64,000 nt of DNA, taken from contig JANQKV010000013.1 of the NCBI GenBank assembly GCA_028280945.1, positions 44,186-108,185 on the forward strand, given 5' to 3'. The notes beneath the pieces are model-generated. The model was not told the origin of the DNA and searched no databases. It saw only the letters and a list, made by a program, of their open reading frames with translations. A program made the position numbers and the translations under genes. Positions 52,996 to 62,453 of the stretch are shown in pieces. Source of the DNA: Opitutaceae bacterium. GTDB lineage: Bacteria; Verrucomicrobiota; Verrucomicrobiia; Opitutales; Opitutaceae. Numbering within the stretch: position 1 is the stretch's first letter; each line of letters starts with the position of its first letter.

Positions 52996-55017
52996 ATGAG
53001 CTTCACACCACAATTGATCGGAGCCCTGTCGGGGCTGATGCTGGCGGCGATGATTCGGGGGGAGGAAATGCCGGTGGCCCGGGACCTGGCGGTGCCGGTC
53101 AAGGGTGTGAGCTGGGTGCGGTTGCATGCGGGGGAGACCACGGATGGCGCGCCCTCCCTGCTCGCGACCATGAGCCAAAACAACGGGGGATTTTTTGTAC
53201 TCGATGTCGATGTCGAGACCGGTCGTTGCACCCAGTTTCCTGTTTCCACCGCCAAGGAATCGACTTTCTCCACCGCGACCTACCGCAGCCCCGTTACGGG
53301 GATTCTCTACATCGGATCGGCGTGGGACGCCCGACTTCACCGGTTTGATCCGGCCCACCCGGAGCGCGGAGTGGAGGTGCTGGGCTCGCTCGGCGAAAAC
53401 GCCACTTTTCCCACCGGGATCGCCGAGGCCCCTGACGGCACGTTGTGGATCGGCACCTACCCGAAGGCCGAGTTGATCAAATACGAACCGGATACGGGGG
53501 AGTTCACCTACTTCGGTAGCGTCAACGAGAATGAGAATTATCTGTATCCACTTGTTGGTGACGATGGCACCGTGGCGGCGCTCGTGCGGGTGGTGCGCCC
53601 GCACCTGGTGGTGATCGACCCGGCCACCGGCGAGTCGCGCGAGGTGGGGTTGGAGATCACGGACAAGACCGACAAGTCCCAGTACTTGGAGTTCTTCAAG
53701 GGCACCGACCGGCGCCTCTACGCCCGCAGCCACACCGGCAACTTTCTGATCCGTCAACTCACCACCGAGCCGGTCAAGCGCCTGCCGGGCCGCATGCCCG
53801 GCGTGCACGCCGCGGGCGAACACGGCTACCAGGCGCCCTACGTCATGCCGGGCGGATGGTCGGCTACGTTTGTGGACGCGCGTTCGGGGGCGCCGCGTGA
53901 CCTGTTGTTGACCAACGTCGACCCCAGGGTCTCGAGCCGTCGCCTGACGCTTGATTGGGAAGGCGCGGGTTCGAACGTCCATGTCATTGCGGAGGGACCG
54001 GACGGCATGCTCTACGGCTCCAGCTACCTGCCCAACCGGCTCTATCGGGCCTCAACGGATGGCTCGATTTCCGAGGATCTTGGACAATTCAGCCTCGCCG
54101 GCGGCCAGGCTTATTCCGCTGTCACCGTCGGCGACAAGATCTACCTCGCCTCCTATCCGGGCAGTCGTTTGTCGGTGTATGATCCCGGCCAACGCATTCG
54201 GTTTGGCCAGGAGGAGGGCGACAATCCCCGGGACCTCGGCCGCTTTGATGATGTGGGCTACCGGCCCAATGCACTGGTGGCTTCGCCGGATGGTCGACTC
54301 TGGCTGGGCTCGGGTCCCGACTACGGTTTGATCGGCGGCACGCTGGCCTGGTATGATCCGGCCACGGGCGACTCGCGGTCACACCGCGCGATCGTGCCGG
54401 ACCTGTCGCCGACATCGTTGCTCTGGTTAAGCGACCTGGAACAACTGCTGGTGGGTCTGAGCATCGAGGTCGGCACCGGCGCCGACGTTACCCGCCTGGA
54501 TGCGGGCTGGGCGCTGTGGGATCCAAAGGCGGACAAGTTGGCCTGGTGGGGGGACCTGGGCGTGGAGGACATGGCCGATGTCACGTCCCTGGTTCCGGCC
54601 GGCGACGGCTTGGTTTATGCGTTGATCGGCCGGGGCGACCATCTGCTCACGGCGGGAGCGCCGCCGATTCGTCCTCGAATCGCCCTGATTGACCCGGCCG
54701 AACGCCAGCTCGTATCCATTTCCTGGTTACCGATGGAGTATGGCGACTTGTCGTGGCACGGGCACCATTCATTGCAGGTGGCGGCGAGCGGGCAGGTATA
54801 CGGCGCCACCGCCTACACCCTCTTCCGGATACTGCCGGGCACAACGGAGGTCGAGCGCGTCTGGCAGCGTGATGAAGCCGAGCCGCGCCGGGGGGTCTGG
54901 ATCACCTCCAAATCGCCCAACTCCATCGACATCGTCGGACCCATCGTGGGCGACCAAATGTTCTTCTCCACCGGTTGGCGCCTGCGGTCGATTGCCCTGC
55001 CGCCGGTGACAGAGTAG
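52996..55017 (+). CDS. Secreted multi-bladed beta-propeller protein
   Basis: A 673-residue protein with a signal peptide (about 1-23). The remainder is built from blades with TGIAEAPDGTLWIGTYPKAEL-, VIAEGPDGMLYGSSYLPNRLY- and ALVASPDGRLWLGSGPDYGL-type strands, as in NHL or Vgb-like propellers, probably two propellers given the length. No catalytic set was recognised. It may bind a carbohydrate or cell-surface ligand. The stop codon touches a palindromic repeat (55017-55075) that also occurs after the DUF1501 gene. Confidence 0.75.
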   Translation: MSFTPQLIGALSGLMLAAMIRGEEMPVARDLAVPVKGVSWVRLHAGETTDGAPSLLATMSQNNGGFFVLDVDVETGRCTQFPVSTAKESTFSTATYRSPVTGILYIGSAWDARLHRFDPAHPERGVEVLGSLGENATFPTGIAEAPDGTLWIGTYPKAELIKYEPDTGEFTYFGSVNENENYLYPLVGDDGTVAALVRVVRPHLVVIDPATGESREVGLEITDKTDKSQYLEFFKGTDRRLYARSHTGNFLIRQLTTEPVKRLPGRMPGVHAAGEHGYQAPYVMPGGWSATFVDARSGAPRDLLLTNVDPRVSSRRLTLDWEGAGSNVHVIAEGPDGMLYGSSYLPNRLYRASTDGSISEDLGQFSLAGGQAYSAVTVGDKIYLASYPGSRLSVYDPGQRIRFGQEEGDNPRDLGRFDDVGYRPNALVASPDGRLWLGSGPDYGLIGGTLAWYDPATGDSRSHRAIVPDLSPTSLLWLSDLEQLLVGLSIEVGTGADVTRLDAGWALWDPKADKLAWWGDLGVEDMADVTSLVPAGDGLVYALIGRGDHLLTAGAPPIRPRIALIDPAERQLVSISWLPMEYGDLSWHGHHSLQVAASGQVYGATAYTLFRILPGTTEVERVWQRDEAEPRRGVWITSKSPNSIDIVGPIVGDQMFFSTGWRLRSIALPPVTE

Positions 55018-55075
55018 TGGGAGCTTCCAGCTCCCGTCAGTCGGATGGAGGCGCGAGCTGGAAGCTCCCGCTACT
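55017..55075. repeat. Palindromic repeat, copy 1 (GGGAGCTTCCAGCTCCC type)
   Basis: Two inverted units, GTGGGAGCTTCCAGCTCCCG (55017-55036) and the complement of TAGCGGGAGCTTCCAGCTCG (ending at 55072), are separated by about 18 bp. Each unit is itself a small palindrome (GAGCT-TCC-AGCTC). It starts at the last base of the upstream stop codon. A second copy lies at 59241-59301. Confidence 0.75.
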
Positions 55076-55165
55076 TGGGACTGCGTTGCTGCATCGAAAA
55101 GCGAATTGGGCCGACGGTTTTTGTTCGAGCTGATCAACCGAGTGGTCTGAAGTTTGGGGCACCCC

Positions 55166-57682
55166 GTGAATTACCCCTGCCCAAACCTTAGACCGGGCTG
55201 TCACCTGGCCCTTGGTGCGTTGGTGATGGCGTTGCCTCTTGCCGCCAAGGACTACTCACCACTCACGCCGGACCAGCAGGTGCTGCTGCCCGATCCGGTG
55301 CCGTTCGAAATTGATTTCGCCCGGGACATTCAACCGATCTTCGAGGAAAGCTGCGTCCAGTGCCACGGGCGCGGCAAGGCCAAGGGAGTCTTCAGTTTGG
55401 AAACGCGGGATGATTTCATCTTCGGCGGCGACAACGGCGAGCCCGCCGAGGTCGGCCGCAGTGCGGAGAGTCTGGTGATCGCCATGATCTCGGGACTCAA
55501 GCCCGACATCGTGATGCCGGAGAAGGGCCGGCGACTCACCCGCGAGGAAGTGGCGATTTTCCGGGCGTGGATTGATCAAGGCATGGTTTGGCCGGACGAA
55601 ATCAATTTCTTCGAGATTGAGCGGTCCAACCTGCACCCGGTCGATTGGGAGGACATCGAGGTTCCGGTGGAGTTTGCCAACCCCATCGACGGATTTGTGG
55701 ACCAGCATTTCTCCGCGATCGGGCAGGAATGGCCGGGGGTCGTGGACGATCGCACGTTTGCCCGGAGGGTCTGGCTGGACACCATTGGCCTGCTGCCACC
55801 GCCCGCCGAACTGGAGGAGTTTTTGGCGGACGAGGCGGTTGATAAGCGAGAGGCACTCGTGCAGCGGTTGCTGCACGATCGCCAGGCTTACGCCGAACAC
55901 TGGCTGTCGTTTTGGAATGACCTTTTGCGCAATGACTATCGCGGCGTGGGTTACATTGACGGCGGGCGCAAACCCATCACCAACTGGCTCTACACGGCCT
56001 TGGCCCAGAATAAACCCTACGACGAGTTTGTCACCGAACTGGTCGATCCCGGCCTTGCCGCCGAGGGTTTCACCAAGGGCATCTCCTGGCGGGGCGCGGT
56101 GAATGCCAGCATGCTGCCGCCCATGCAGGCGGCCCAAAACGTCGCCCACGTTTTTCTCGGCGTGAACCTCAAGTGCGCTTCCTGTCACGACAGTTTTATC
56201 GACGACTACACCCTCGCGGATGCGTATGGCCTGGCCAGCGTCTATGCCGACGGTCCGTTGGAGGTCGCGGAGTGCGACCAACCCACGGGGGAGATGAGCC
56301 GGGTGAAGTTTCTCTACGAGGAGATCGGTGAACTCGCTGCCGACTCGAGTCCCGAGATGCGGCGGCGGCAATTGGCCGCGATTATCACCGGCCGCAGCAA
56401 CGGGCGGCTGCCCCGCACCATCGTGAATCGATTCTGGCAGCGGGCCTTTGGCCGGGGCCTGGTTGAGCCGGTTGATGAGATGGACCGTCCGGCCTGGTCG
56501 CCGGAATTGATGGACTGGCTGGCGGAAGACCTCGTGGCCCATGGCTTTGACTTAAAGCACACGCTCGAACGCATCCTGACCTCCCGGGCCTACCAACTGC
56601 CGGTGGATCGCGCCACGGTGGCGGAAGAGGAATATGTCTTTTTGGGCCCCCGGGTACGCCGTCTCAGCGCGGAACAGTTTGCCGATGCGATTCGCGCGGT
56701 GGCGGACCTGCCATATCCGCGGAACGCTTCGGGGGTGAACCGTCGCGCGGCCCTGGATGACGGGTCGGCCGTGGAACTGCCGCTGCAACCGCGTTGGATC
56801 TGGAACAGCCCCGATGCCGTCTTGGGGGTGAAGCCCGAAGAGGTCACCTTCCGGCGAACCGTGATCCTGGACCAGCTCCCGGTCGATGCCGCCATCACCA
56901 TCGCGGGAGACAACGGCTTCACCCTCCGGATAAATGGCGAGCGGGTGGGCTCCAACTCCAAGCGCTCCAGTTCCGAGATCAAAGTCTACGACCTGCTTCC
57001 CCATCTTCGGGACGGAGCCAATGAATTCGAAGTCGTCGGACAAAACTTCTATGCCGATGGCACCTCCGTTCGCCGGCTGCCCGGGCAGGAGGAGCTTCCC
57101 CCGGTGACTCCGGACACGTTCAACCCGGCCGGGGTGATCCTTTACACTCGTATCCGAACTGCGGATACCGTGGAGGACGTCGTGTCCGATCGGACCTGGT
57201 CGTTTGTCGTGGCGGAAGACGAGATCCGCCCGGCCGTGGAGTTGGGAGGATTGGACCTGGCCCCGTGGCGGGTTGGTCATCATTTCCTGGAGCTGGCGGC
57301 CGCGCTGCCCGACCAGGAGCCGGTGCACCGGGCGTCGCTGGTGGTGGCTGATCCCCTGATGGTCGCGCTGGGCCGCCCCAATCGTGAGCAGACCACCACG
57401 GTGCGGTCGGATGAGGCGACCACCTTGCAGGCGCTTGAGCTTACCAATGGTGAAACCCTGGCCCGGTTGATGACGGCCTCGGCGGATCGCATTTTGGCGA
57501 CCGCACCTTCCTCCTCCGAACAGCTGGTGCGGCAACTCTACCAGCACGCCTTGAGCCGGCCACCGGCTGACCGGGAGCTGGCGCTGGCCGCCGAACTGCT
57601 GGGCGATACCCTGGATTCGCCGGATGTGCAGGACCTGCTGTGGGCGCTGACGGCGCTTCCGGAATTTCAACTCATTTACTGA
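55166..57682 (+). CDS. PSCyt1-DUF1549-DUF1553 fusion protein (PSD1 family)
   Basis: An 838-residue secreted protein. After the signal peptide (about 1-27) comes a planctomycete-type cytochrome c domain with CVQCH (about 63-67), then DUF1549 with its own CASCH (about 333-337), then DUF1553 to the end, with LPRTIVNRFWQRAFGRGLVEPVD and TRLLSAEQFADAIRA-like blocks and a terminal ALTALPEFQLIY. These proteins are almost always followed by DUF1501, as here. The role is unknown; carbohydrate or sulfate-ester metabolism is often suggested. The start is a GTG at 55166; a TTG lies 12 bases upstream and an ATG 60 bases downstream. Confidence 0.88.
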   Translation: MNYPCPNLRPGCHLALGALVMALPLAAKDYSPLTPDQQVLLPDPVPFEIDFARDIQPIFEESCVQCHGRGKAKGVFSLETRDDFIFGGDNGEPAEVGRSAESLVIAMISGLKPDIVMPEKGRRLTREEVAIFRAWIDQGMVWPDEINFFEIERSNLHPVDWEDIEVPVEFANPIDGFVDQHFSAIGQEWPGVVDDRTFARRVWLDTIGLLPPPAELEEFLADEAVDKREALVQRLLHDRQAYAEHWLSFWNDLLRNDYRGVGYIDGGRKPITNWLYTALAQNKPYDEFVTELVDPGLAAEGFTKGISWRGAVNASMLPPMQAAQNVAHVFLGVNLKCASCHDSFIDDYTLADAYGLASVYADGPLEVAECDQPTGEMSRVKFLYEEIGELAADSSPEMRRRQLAAIITGRSNGRLPRTIVNRFWQRAFGRGLVEPVDEMDRPAWSPELMDWLAEDLVAHGFDLKHTLERILTSRAYQLPVDRATVAEEEYVFLGPRVRRLSAEQFADAIRAVADLPYPRNASGVNRRAALDDGSAVELPLQPRWIWNSPDAVLGVKPEEVTFRRTVILDQLPVDAAITIAGDNGFTLRINGERVGSNSKRSSSEIKVYDLLPHLRDGANEFEVVGQNFYADGTSVRRLPGQEELPPVTPDTFNPAGVILYTRIRTADTVEDVVSDRTWSFVVAEDEIRPAVELGGLDLAPWRVGHHFLELAAALPDQEPVHRASLVVADPLMVALGRPNREQTTTVRSDEATTLQALELTNGETLARLMTASADRILATAPSSSEQLVRQLYQHALSRPPADRELALAAELLGDTLDSPDVQDLLWALTALPEFQLIY

Positions 57683-57692
57683 CCCCGCTGAC

Positions 57693-59231
57693 ATGAATCT
57701 TCACCGACTTCTCGCGCAACGGGCCCATCGCCAAGCCCACCCCGGCCACGATACCCGCCGCGACTTTCTCAAGAAGGCATCCACCGCCACCTTGGCTGCC
57801 CTGACGGCGGGAGCTCCGCGTTCCTGGGCGATGGACAAGGTCGCGCCGGCGATCGCGCCCACGGCCGAACGCATCGTCGTTTTGTGGATGGCAGGCGGCA
57901 TGGCCCACACCGAGACGTTTGACCCCAAGCGCTATACACCCTACCGGACCGGCCTTAATCCCGACGAAGTGCTGAGCACGTTCCCGTCAATTCCCACCGC
58001 CGTGGATGGCGTGAGATTTTCCGAGGGACTCGAGAATCTGGCGAGCGTGATGGATCGTGGCACCTTGATCCGTGGCATGCAGGCCTCGGATCTGGGGTTC
58101 ATCCTGCACTCCCGCCACCAGTTCAACTGGCACACGGGATACGTGCCGCCCCAGACGGTGGCCGCTCCGCACCTTGGCGCGTGGATTGCCCGCACCCTCG
58201 GGCCGGCCGATCCCGCCATGCCGGCCTTCATTAACATCGGCCAGCGCTTCAACCTGGGCGAAGGGGAGGAACTCAAGGCCTTCACGACGGCGGGATTTCT
58301 CGGCAGCGAGTATGGCCCGTTCAACATCGCCTTCCCGGAAGACGCAGCCGATGCGGTGCGCCCACCCGAAGGCATGAGCCCCGGCCGTTTTGCCAATCGC
58401 GAGAAGCTCTATCGGGAGCTGCTGGCAGAGAGCCCGATCGGCGAGGCGGGCAGTGACTACCAGCAGGAGTCGTTGCTGCGGGCGATGGACAACGCGCACC
58501 GGTTGCTGAACTCGCCTTCGGCCCGGGCCTTTGACCTCTCGCTCGAACCCGAGGCGAATACGCGCAGGTACTTCCCTGACTACGAGCCCGGCGTCCGTTT
58601 TGACGCGCCGCGCGACCGGATGGGCGGCAAATACGAAGAGAGCATGATCGGTCGCTTTGGCTTGGGCTGCCTGCTGGCGCGGCGACTCTGCGAATCCGGC
58701 GCTCGATTCATTGAGGTGACCACGGAATACATCCCGTTTTTCAACTGGGATACCCACGAGAACGGTCACACTCGGACCGTGGGCATGAAGCGCATGATCG
58801 ATGCGCCCATCGCCCAACTCGTGCGTGATCTCGAGGAACGGGGGTTGCTCGACAGCACGCTTGTGGTCGTTGCCAGCGAGTTCAGCCGCGACATGATGGT
58901 GGAGGGCAAACCGGACCGCAAAGTCACGGATCAAGTGGAGGTGCCAAAAGTGATCGAGGACCCGAAGTTCTATGGCATGCACCGCCACTTCACCGCGGCG
59001 GGCAGTGTGCTGCTGTTTGGCGGCGGGGTGAAGCAGGGTTACGTGCACGGAGTCACGGCCGACGAGCGCCCCTGCAGGACCATTGCCGATCCCATGACGA
59101 TCACCGACCTGCATGCCTCGATCTACCGGTCCTTGGGCATCCCGGCCGACCACCATTACGACATTGAACGTCGCCCCTTCTACGTCACTCCCGACGGCAA
59201 AGGTCAGGCGGTGGACGCGCTGTTCGCTTAG
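57693..59231 (+). CDS. DUF1501 family protein, Tat-exported
   Basis: A 512-residue protein with a twin-arginine signal (TRRDFLKKAS at about 21-30). The family core follows: IVVLWMAGGMAHTETFDPK, RHQFNWHTGYVPPQ, FFNWDTHENGHT and LVVVASEFSRDMM. DUF1501 is a member of the alkaline-phosphatase/sulfatase superfamily. It starts 10 bp after the PSD1-type gene, forming the standard pair. A palindromic repeat lies 9 bp after the stop codon. Confidence 0.93.
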   Translation: MNLHRLLAQRAHRQAHPGHDTRRDFLKKASTATLAALTAGAPRSWAMDKVAPAIAPTAERIVVLWMAGGMAHTETFDPKRYTPYRTGLNPDEVLSTFPSIPTAVDGVRFSEGLENLASVMDRGTLIRGMQASDLGFILHSRHQFNWHTGYVPPQTVAAPHLGAWIARTLGPADPAMPAFINIGQRFNLGEGEELKAFTTAGFLGSEYGPFNIAFPEDAADAVRPPEGMSPGRFANREKLYRELLAESPIGEAGSDYQQESLLRAMDNAHRLLNSPSARAFDLSLEPEANTRRYFPDYEPGVRFDAPRDRMGGKYEESMIGRFGLGCLLARRLCESGARFIEVTTEYIPFFNWDTHENGHTRTVGMKRMIDAPIAQLVRDLEERGLLDSTLVVVASEFSRDMMVEGKPDRKVTDQVEVPKVIEDPKFYGMHRHFTAAGSVLLFGGGVKQGYVHGVTADERPCRTIADPMTITDLHASIYRSLGIPADHHYDIERRPFYVTPDGKGQAVDALFA

Positions 59232-59240
59232 CACTCCAAA

Positions 59241-59301
59241 GTAGCGGGAGCTTCCAGCTCCCATCCTTCTCTGCCGCGCGGGAGCAGGATGCTCCCGCTA
59301 C
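59241..59301. repeat. Palindromic repeat, copy 2 (GGGAGCTTCCAGCTCCC type)
   Basis: GTAGCGGGAGCTTCCAGCTC (59241-59260) begins the first unit, and the inverted second unit ends GCTCCCGCTAC at 59291-59301. The outer 11-bp arms are perfect and the inner cores (TTCCA and AGGAT) differ between units. The first unit matches copy 1 at 55017-55075 over about 18 bases. The two copies bracket the PSD1-DUF1501 pair. Confidence 0.75.
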
Positions 59302-59469
59302 TCTGGGTAACCGCTATGACATCAACTGTTGCCGCATTCCTTATGCGTGGGCCATGGCCACAAGATGTTTTGCGTCCAGCTTCAAGTTCACGTTTGCCTC
59401 ACATAGTCCGCCCGGAAGCTTGCCCCTACTCGGCCATGATTCTTCAGTATCAGGCGAGTCTCTCCCTTC

Positions 59470-59733
59470 ATGGCGTCCGACAATCCCTACCAGCAAAGCG
59501 TGGAATCGCTCCCCTCGGCCGTCAGCGAGCACGATATTGAGTCGGCCTTCATCGCCAAGCTGTGCGACCTCAAATACACTTATTGGCCCGACATTGGCGA
59601 CCGCGCCACCCTTGAGGCCAACTTTCGCCAGAAGTTCGAGACTCTGAATCGCGTCCATCTCACTGGCGGGGAGTTCTCTCGGCTGCTCGACGACCTGATT
59701 GCCATCCAAAGCGTCCATCTCACCGCCCTCTAG
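59470..59733 (+). pseudogene. hsdR: N-terminal fragment of a type I restriction subunit R gene
   Basis: An 87-residue frame whose first 70 residues match the N-terminus of HsdR: SEHDIESAFIAKLCDLKYTY, PDIGDRATLEANFRQKFE and LNRVHLTGGEFSRLLDDLI. HsdR proteins are usually near 1000 residues, with a nuclease and helicase motor. After LLDDLI the sequence leaves the family and stops within 10 codons, so the gene is cut off. A 13-bp direct repeat GCGTCCATCTCAC (59651-59663 and 59711-59723) surrounds the breakpoint and may mark how it was truncated. It is followed by the TrlF-type gene. Confidence 0.75.
59651..59723. repeat. 13-bp direct repeat at the hsdR breakpoint
   Basis: GCGTCCATCTCAC occurs at 59651-59663 and 59711-59723, exactly 60 bp apart. 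The first copy is in the conserved HsdR coding part (RVHLT); the second encodes SVHLT in the non-homologous tail. This suggests a local duplication or a recombination event at the truncation point. Confidence 0.6.
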
Positions 59734-59816
59734 ATCCACCAGGAATGACTCCTCCAGTAGCTCTTCCCTGTCGCTGGAGAAGATGCATAGTAAACGTTTC
59801 TCGACACATCAAAACC

Positions 59817-62453
59817 ATGACCCAAGCCATTCACACTATCGACAAACAGTTCCCTTTTGGAGCCGAATGGGTCCGCGTCGATTTCCATCTGCATACGAAG
59901 GCAGATAAGGAGTTCAAATACAGCGGAGACCTAGACTTCTACAATAGTGCTTTTGTAGATGCCCTTGCGACGACGGAAATCCGGTTGGGTGTTGTCACAA
60001 ACCATAACAAATTTGACTTCGAGGAGTTCAAGGCCCTCCGTGCCACGGCTCGGAAAAAGAACGTTGGGCTGTTGCCGGGGGTAGAACTCTCCATCAATGA
60101 AGGACAAAATGGCGTGCATGTCCTGATCGGTTTCAGCGATGAATGGCTAAACGGCGGAGACTATATTAGCCCTTTTATCGGAAGTATGTTTCCAGGAAAG
60201 ACCCCGGACGAATACCAACACGAAAATGGCAAGAGTGATCGCAATCTGCTCCAACTGGTCGAAACATTGGAGGGACTCGATAAGGATTTCTTTTTAATTT
60301 TCGCGCATGTAGAGGACTCCAAAGGATTATGGCGCGAGGTGGGATGCGGTCGTTTAGCCGATTGGAAAGAGGACCGATATGCCGCAATACGCAGGCGCAC
60401 CTTGGGGTTCCAGAAGGTTCGTTCTTACAACAAACTGAGCGACGCCAGAAAACCCTGCAGGGCTAAGACGCAGCAGGCGTTTGGCGACTGGTATCCCGCC
60501 CAAGTGGAAGGCAGCGACCCCAAGGCGATCGATCAGATCGGTAAAGGAGAATATCGCTGCTTTCTCAAGCTCGGCGAGCTTTCGTTCGAAGCGGTCAAAT
60601 TCGCATTGTTCGATTACGCCCGCCGGGTCCGCGCCAATTTGCCAGAGTCCAGGCAGGCTGTGCAATTGCGGGAAGTGCGTTTCGATGGTGGTGCCTTAGA
60701 TGGAATCACAGTGCCGTTTTCGGCTTCGCTCAATTGTCTGATTGGTCCGCGTGGTAACGGCAAATCGGCCGTAATTGAATGTCTGCGTCATGCCCTCGGC
60801 TTCAGAGAGGGAGCGGACGAACGCTATAAAGCTGGCCTAGTCGACCGCATGCTGTCTCCGGCCGGCAAGGTGGTCGTCGAAGCCGTGGACGAGTTTGGGC
60901 GTGTGGTTCAGGTCGAACGCGAACGCACGGGCCAGCCATCCGTATATCTCGATGGGCAGTATCGCGACATTTCACCCGGTTCGGTGCTGAAAGACATCCT
61001 CTACTTCGGGCAGAAGGATCTCTCGGCCCGGTCGGAGTCTTTTGATGAAAGCTTTCTCGACAAGCTGCTCGCCGACCGGATCGATCCACGGCGCCAGGAG
61101 GAAGCCGCGCTGATTGAAGGCATCCGACAAGCTGCCCAGCAGCTCAAGGAAACGCTCGAAGCCACGGAGAAGATCGCAGCTCTGCAAAAGGAGAAAAACG
61201 AGCTGGAAGCTCAGCTCCAGGTTTTCGTGGACAAGGGCGTGGATAAAAAGCTCGCCGAAATGACTCTCTTCGATGCCGACCGCCAAGCCATCATGTATTG
61301 GCAACAGGCATTGAAGGAGCTGGGCACCAATCTCAAGGAATCCGTCGATTGGAGTGAGGCGGATGCGAGTTTCCCGACGCTTAAATCCAAACGAACCGAA
61401 GCCAGCGAGGCGGACCTCACCGCCGCAAAGGCGAAATCCGATGCCGCCAAATCAAACACACAATCGGCACTCAACTCCCTGCGGGAGGCTTTTGCCTCCG
61501 TGAGCGATGCGCTGCAGAAGCTGACACCGGTGCAGGAGGAGATGAAGCGTGAGGTGGCACAGCTGCAAAAAACACTCAAAGAGCCCCAACTCGATTTAGA
61601 GCTATTCCGCAAAAAGAAGGCCCGGCTCGATCAATTGGTGAAGCTGCTGGCGGCGGGCTCACAACGCGCCAAGACCGAGCAAGCTGTCCGCGATTTGCTC
61701 GGGGCCGCCGTCGCCAAGCTCCATGACTTCTGGCGGGAGCGATTTGGCGAACGAGAGACCGAAGTGCGCCGCCTTGAACGGGAACTGCCACCGGAAATCC
61801 GCATCCAGACATCCTTCAAAGGCAAACGCAGCGTCTTTGGGGAGTTCTTGCGCTCCAAGTTCAGAGGTAGCGGGCTACAGGCAGCCTCTTATGAGGCGAT
61901 GGAAAACACCTTTTTGGACGGCCGGGAGCTGTATCAAAGCCGGACGGAGTTGGAGAAGCATCTCAGCGAAAACGCCGCAGCCAAGGTTCGCACCATGTTG
62001 CTGGAACACTTGGCGGACTTTACGAGTTTCCGGACGCCAGATGAAACCGTGATCCTCTTCCATCAAAAGCCGCTGGGAGACTACTCACTCGGCCAGCGCG
62101 CCACCGTTATCCTGCATATCCTCATGCACCTGCAGCGCCATCCAGTGATCCTTATCGATCAGCCGGAAGACGACCTAGATAATGAGACGCTCTACAGTCA
62201 CTTTATTCGCCAGTTGCTGGACCGAAAGGAACTCACGCAGTTCATCTTTGCCACTCACAACCCGAATATCCCTGTGCTTGGTGATGCGGAGCAGGCCATC
62301 GTCTGCCGCAAGGAAGGCGAGAAATTCTCCTTCGAGCACGGCAGCATCGACGACAAGGAAATCCAGCAACGCATCGTTACCGTGATGGAAGGCGGCGAAG
62401 ATGCCTTCCGACGCAGAAAAGAGATTTACCAGTTATGGAAGAATTCGAATTGA
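59817..62453 (+). CDS. TrlF family PHP-domain ATPase
   Basis: An 878-residue protein. The N-terminal PHP-type metallohydrolase domain shows DFHLHT (22-27), VVTNHNKFDF, LPGVELS and IFAHVEDSKG. A split ABC/SMC-like ATPase follows, with Walker A IGPRGNGKSA (about 306-315), a long coiled-coil region (about 430-620), and Walker B ILIDQPEDDLD (about 777-787), preceded by a signature-like YSLGQRATVILHIL. This is the TrlF architecture found in defence loci, where a nuclease-like domain is driven by an SMC-like sensor. The ATG at 59817 is preferred. The 3' end overlaps the AlbA_2 gene by 19 bases, so the two are a coupled pair. Confidence 0.87.
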   Translation: MTQAIHTIDKQFPFGAEWVRVDFHLHTKADKEFKYSGDLDFYNSAFVDALATTEIRLGVVTNHNKFDFEEFKALRATARKKNVGLLPGVELSINEGQNGVHVLIGFSDEWLNGGDYISPFIGSMFPGKTPDEYQHENGKSDRNLLQLVETLEGLDKDFFLIFAHVEDSKGLWREVGCGRLADWKEDRYAAIRRRTLGFQKVRSYNKLSDARKPCRAKTQQAFGDWYPAQVEGSDPKAIDQIGKGEYRCFLKLGELSFEAVKFALFDYARRVRANLPESRQAVQLREVRFDGGALDGITVPFSASLNCLIGPRGNGKSAVIECLRHALGFREGADERYKAGLVDRMLSPAGKVVVEAVDEFGRVVQVERERTGQPSVYLDGQYRDISPGSVLKDILYFGQKDLSARSESFDESFLDKLLADRIDPRRQEEAALIEGIRQAAQQLKETLEATEKIAALQKEKNELEAQLQVFVDKGVDKKLAEMTLFDADRQAIMYWQQALKELGTNLKESVDWSEADASFPTLKSKRTEASEADLTAAKAKSDAAKSNTQSALNSLREAFASVSDALQKLTPVQEEMKREVAQLQKTLKEPQLDLELFRKKKARLDQLVKLLAAGSQRAKTEQAVRDLLGAAVAKLHDFWRERFGERETEVRRLERELPPEIRIQTSFKGKRSVFGEFLRSKFRGSGLQAASYEAMENTFLDGRELYQSRTELEKHLSENAAAKVRTMLLEHLADFTSFRTPDETVILFHQKPLGDYSLGQRATVILHILMHLQRHPVILIDQPEDDLDNETLYSHFIRQLLDRKELTQFIFATHNPNIPVLGDAEQAIVCRKEGEKFSFEHGSIDDKEIQQRIVTVMEGGEDAFRRRKEIYQLWKNSN

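Noticed and set aside
52906..53982. Minus-strand frame of 358 codons
   Set aside because: Antisense to the start of the secreted propeller gene, which has a signal peptide and regular blade motifs.
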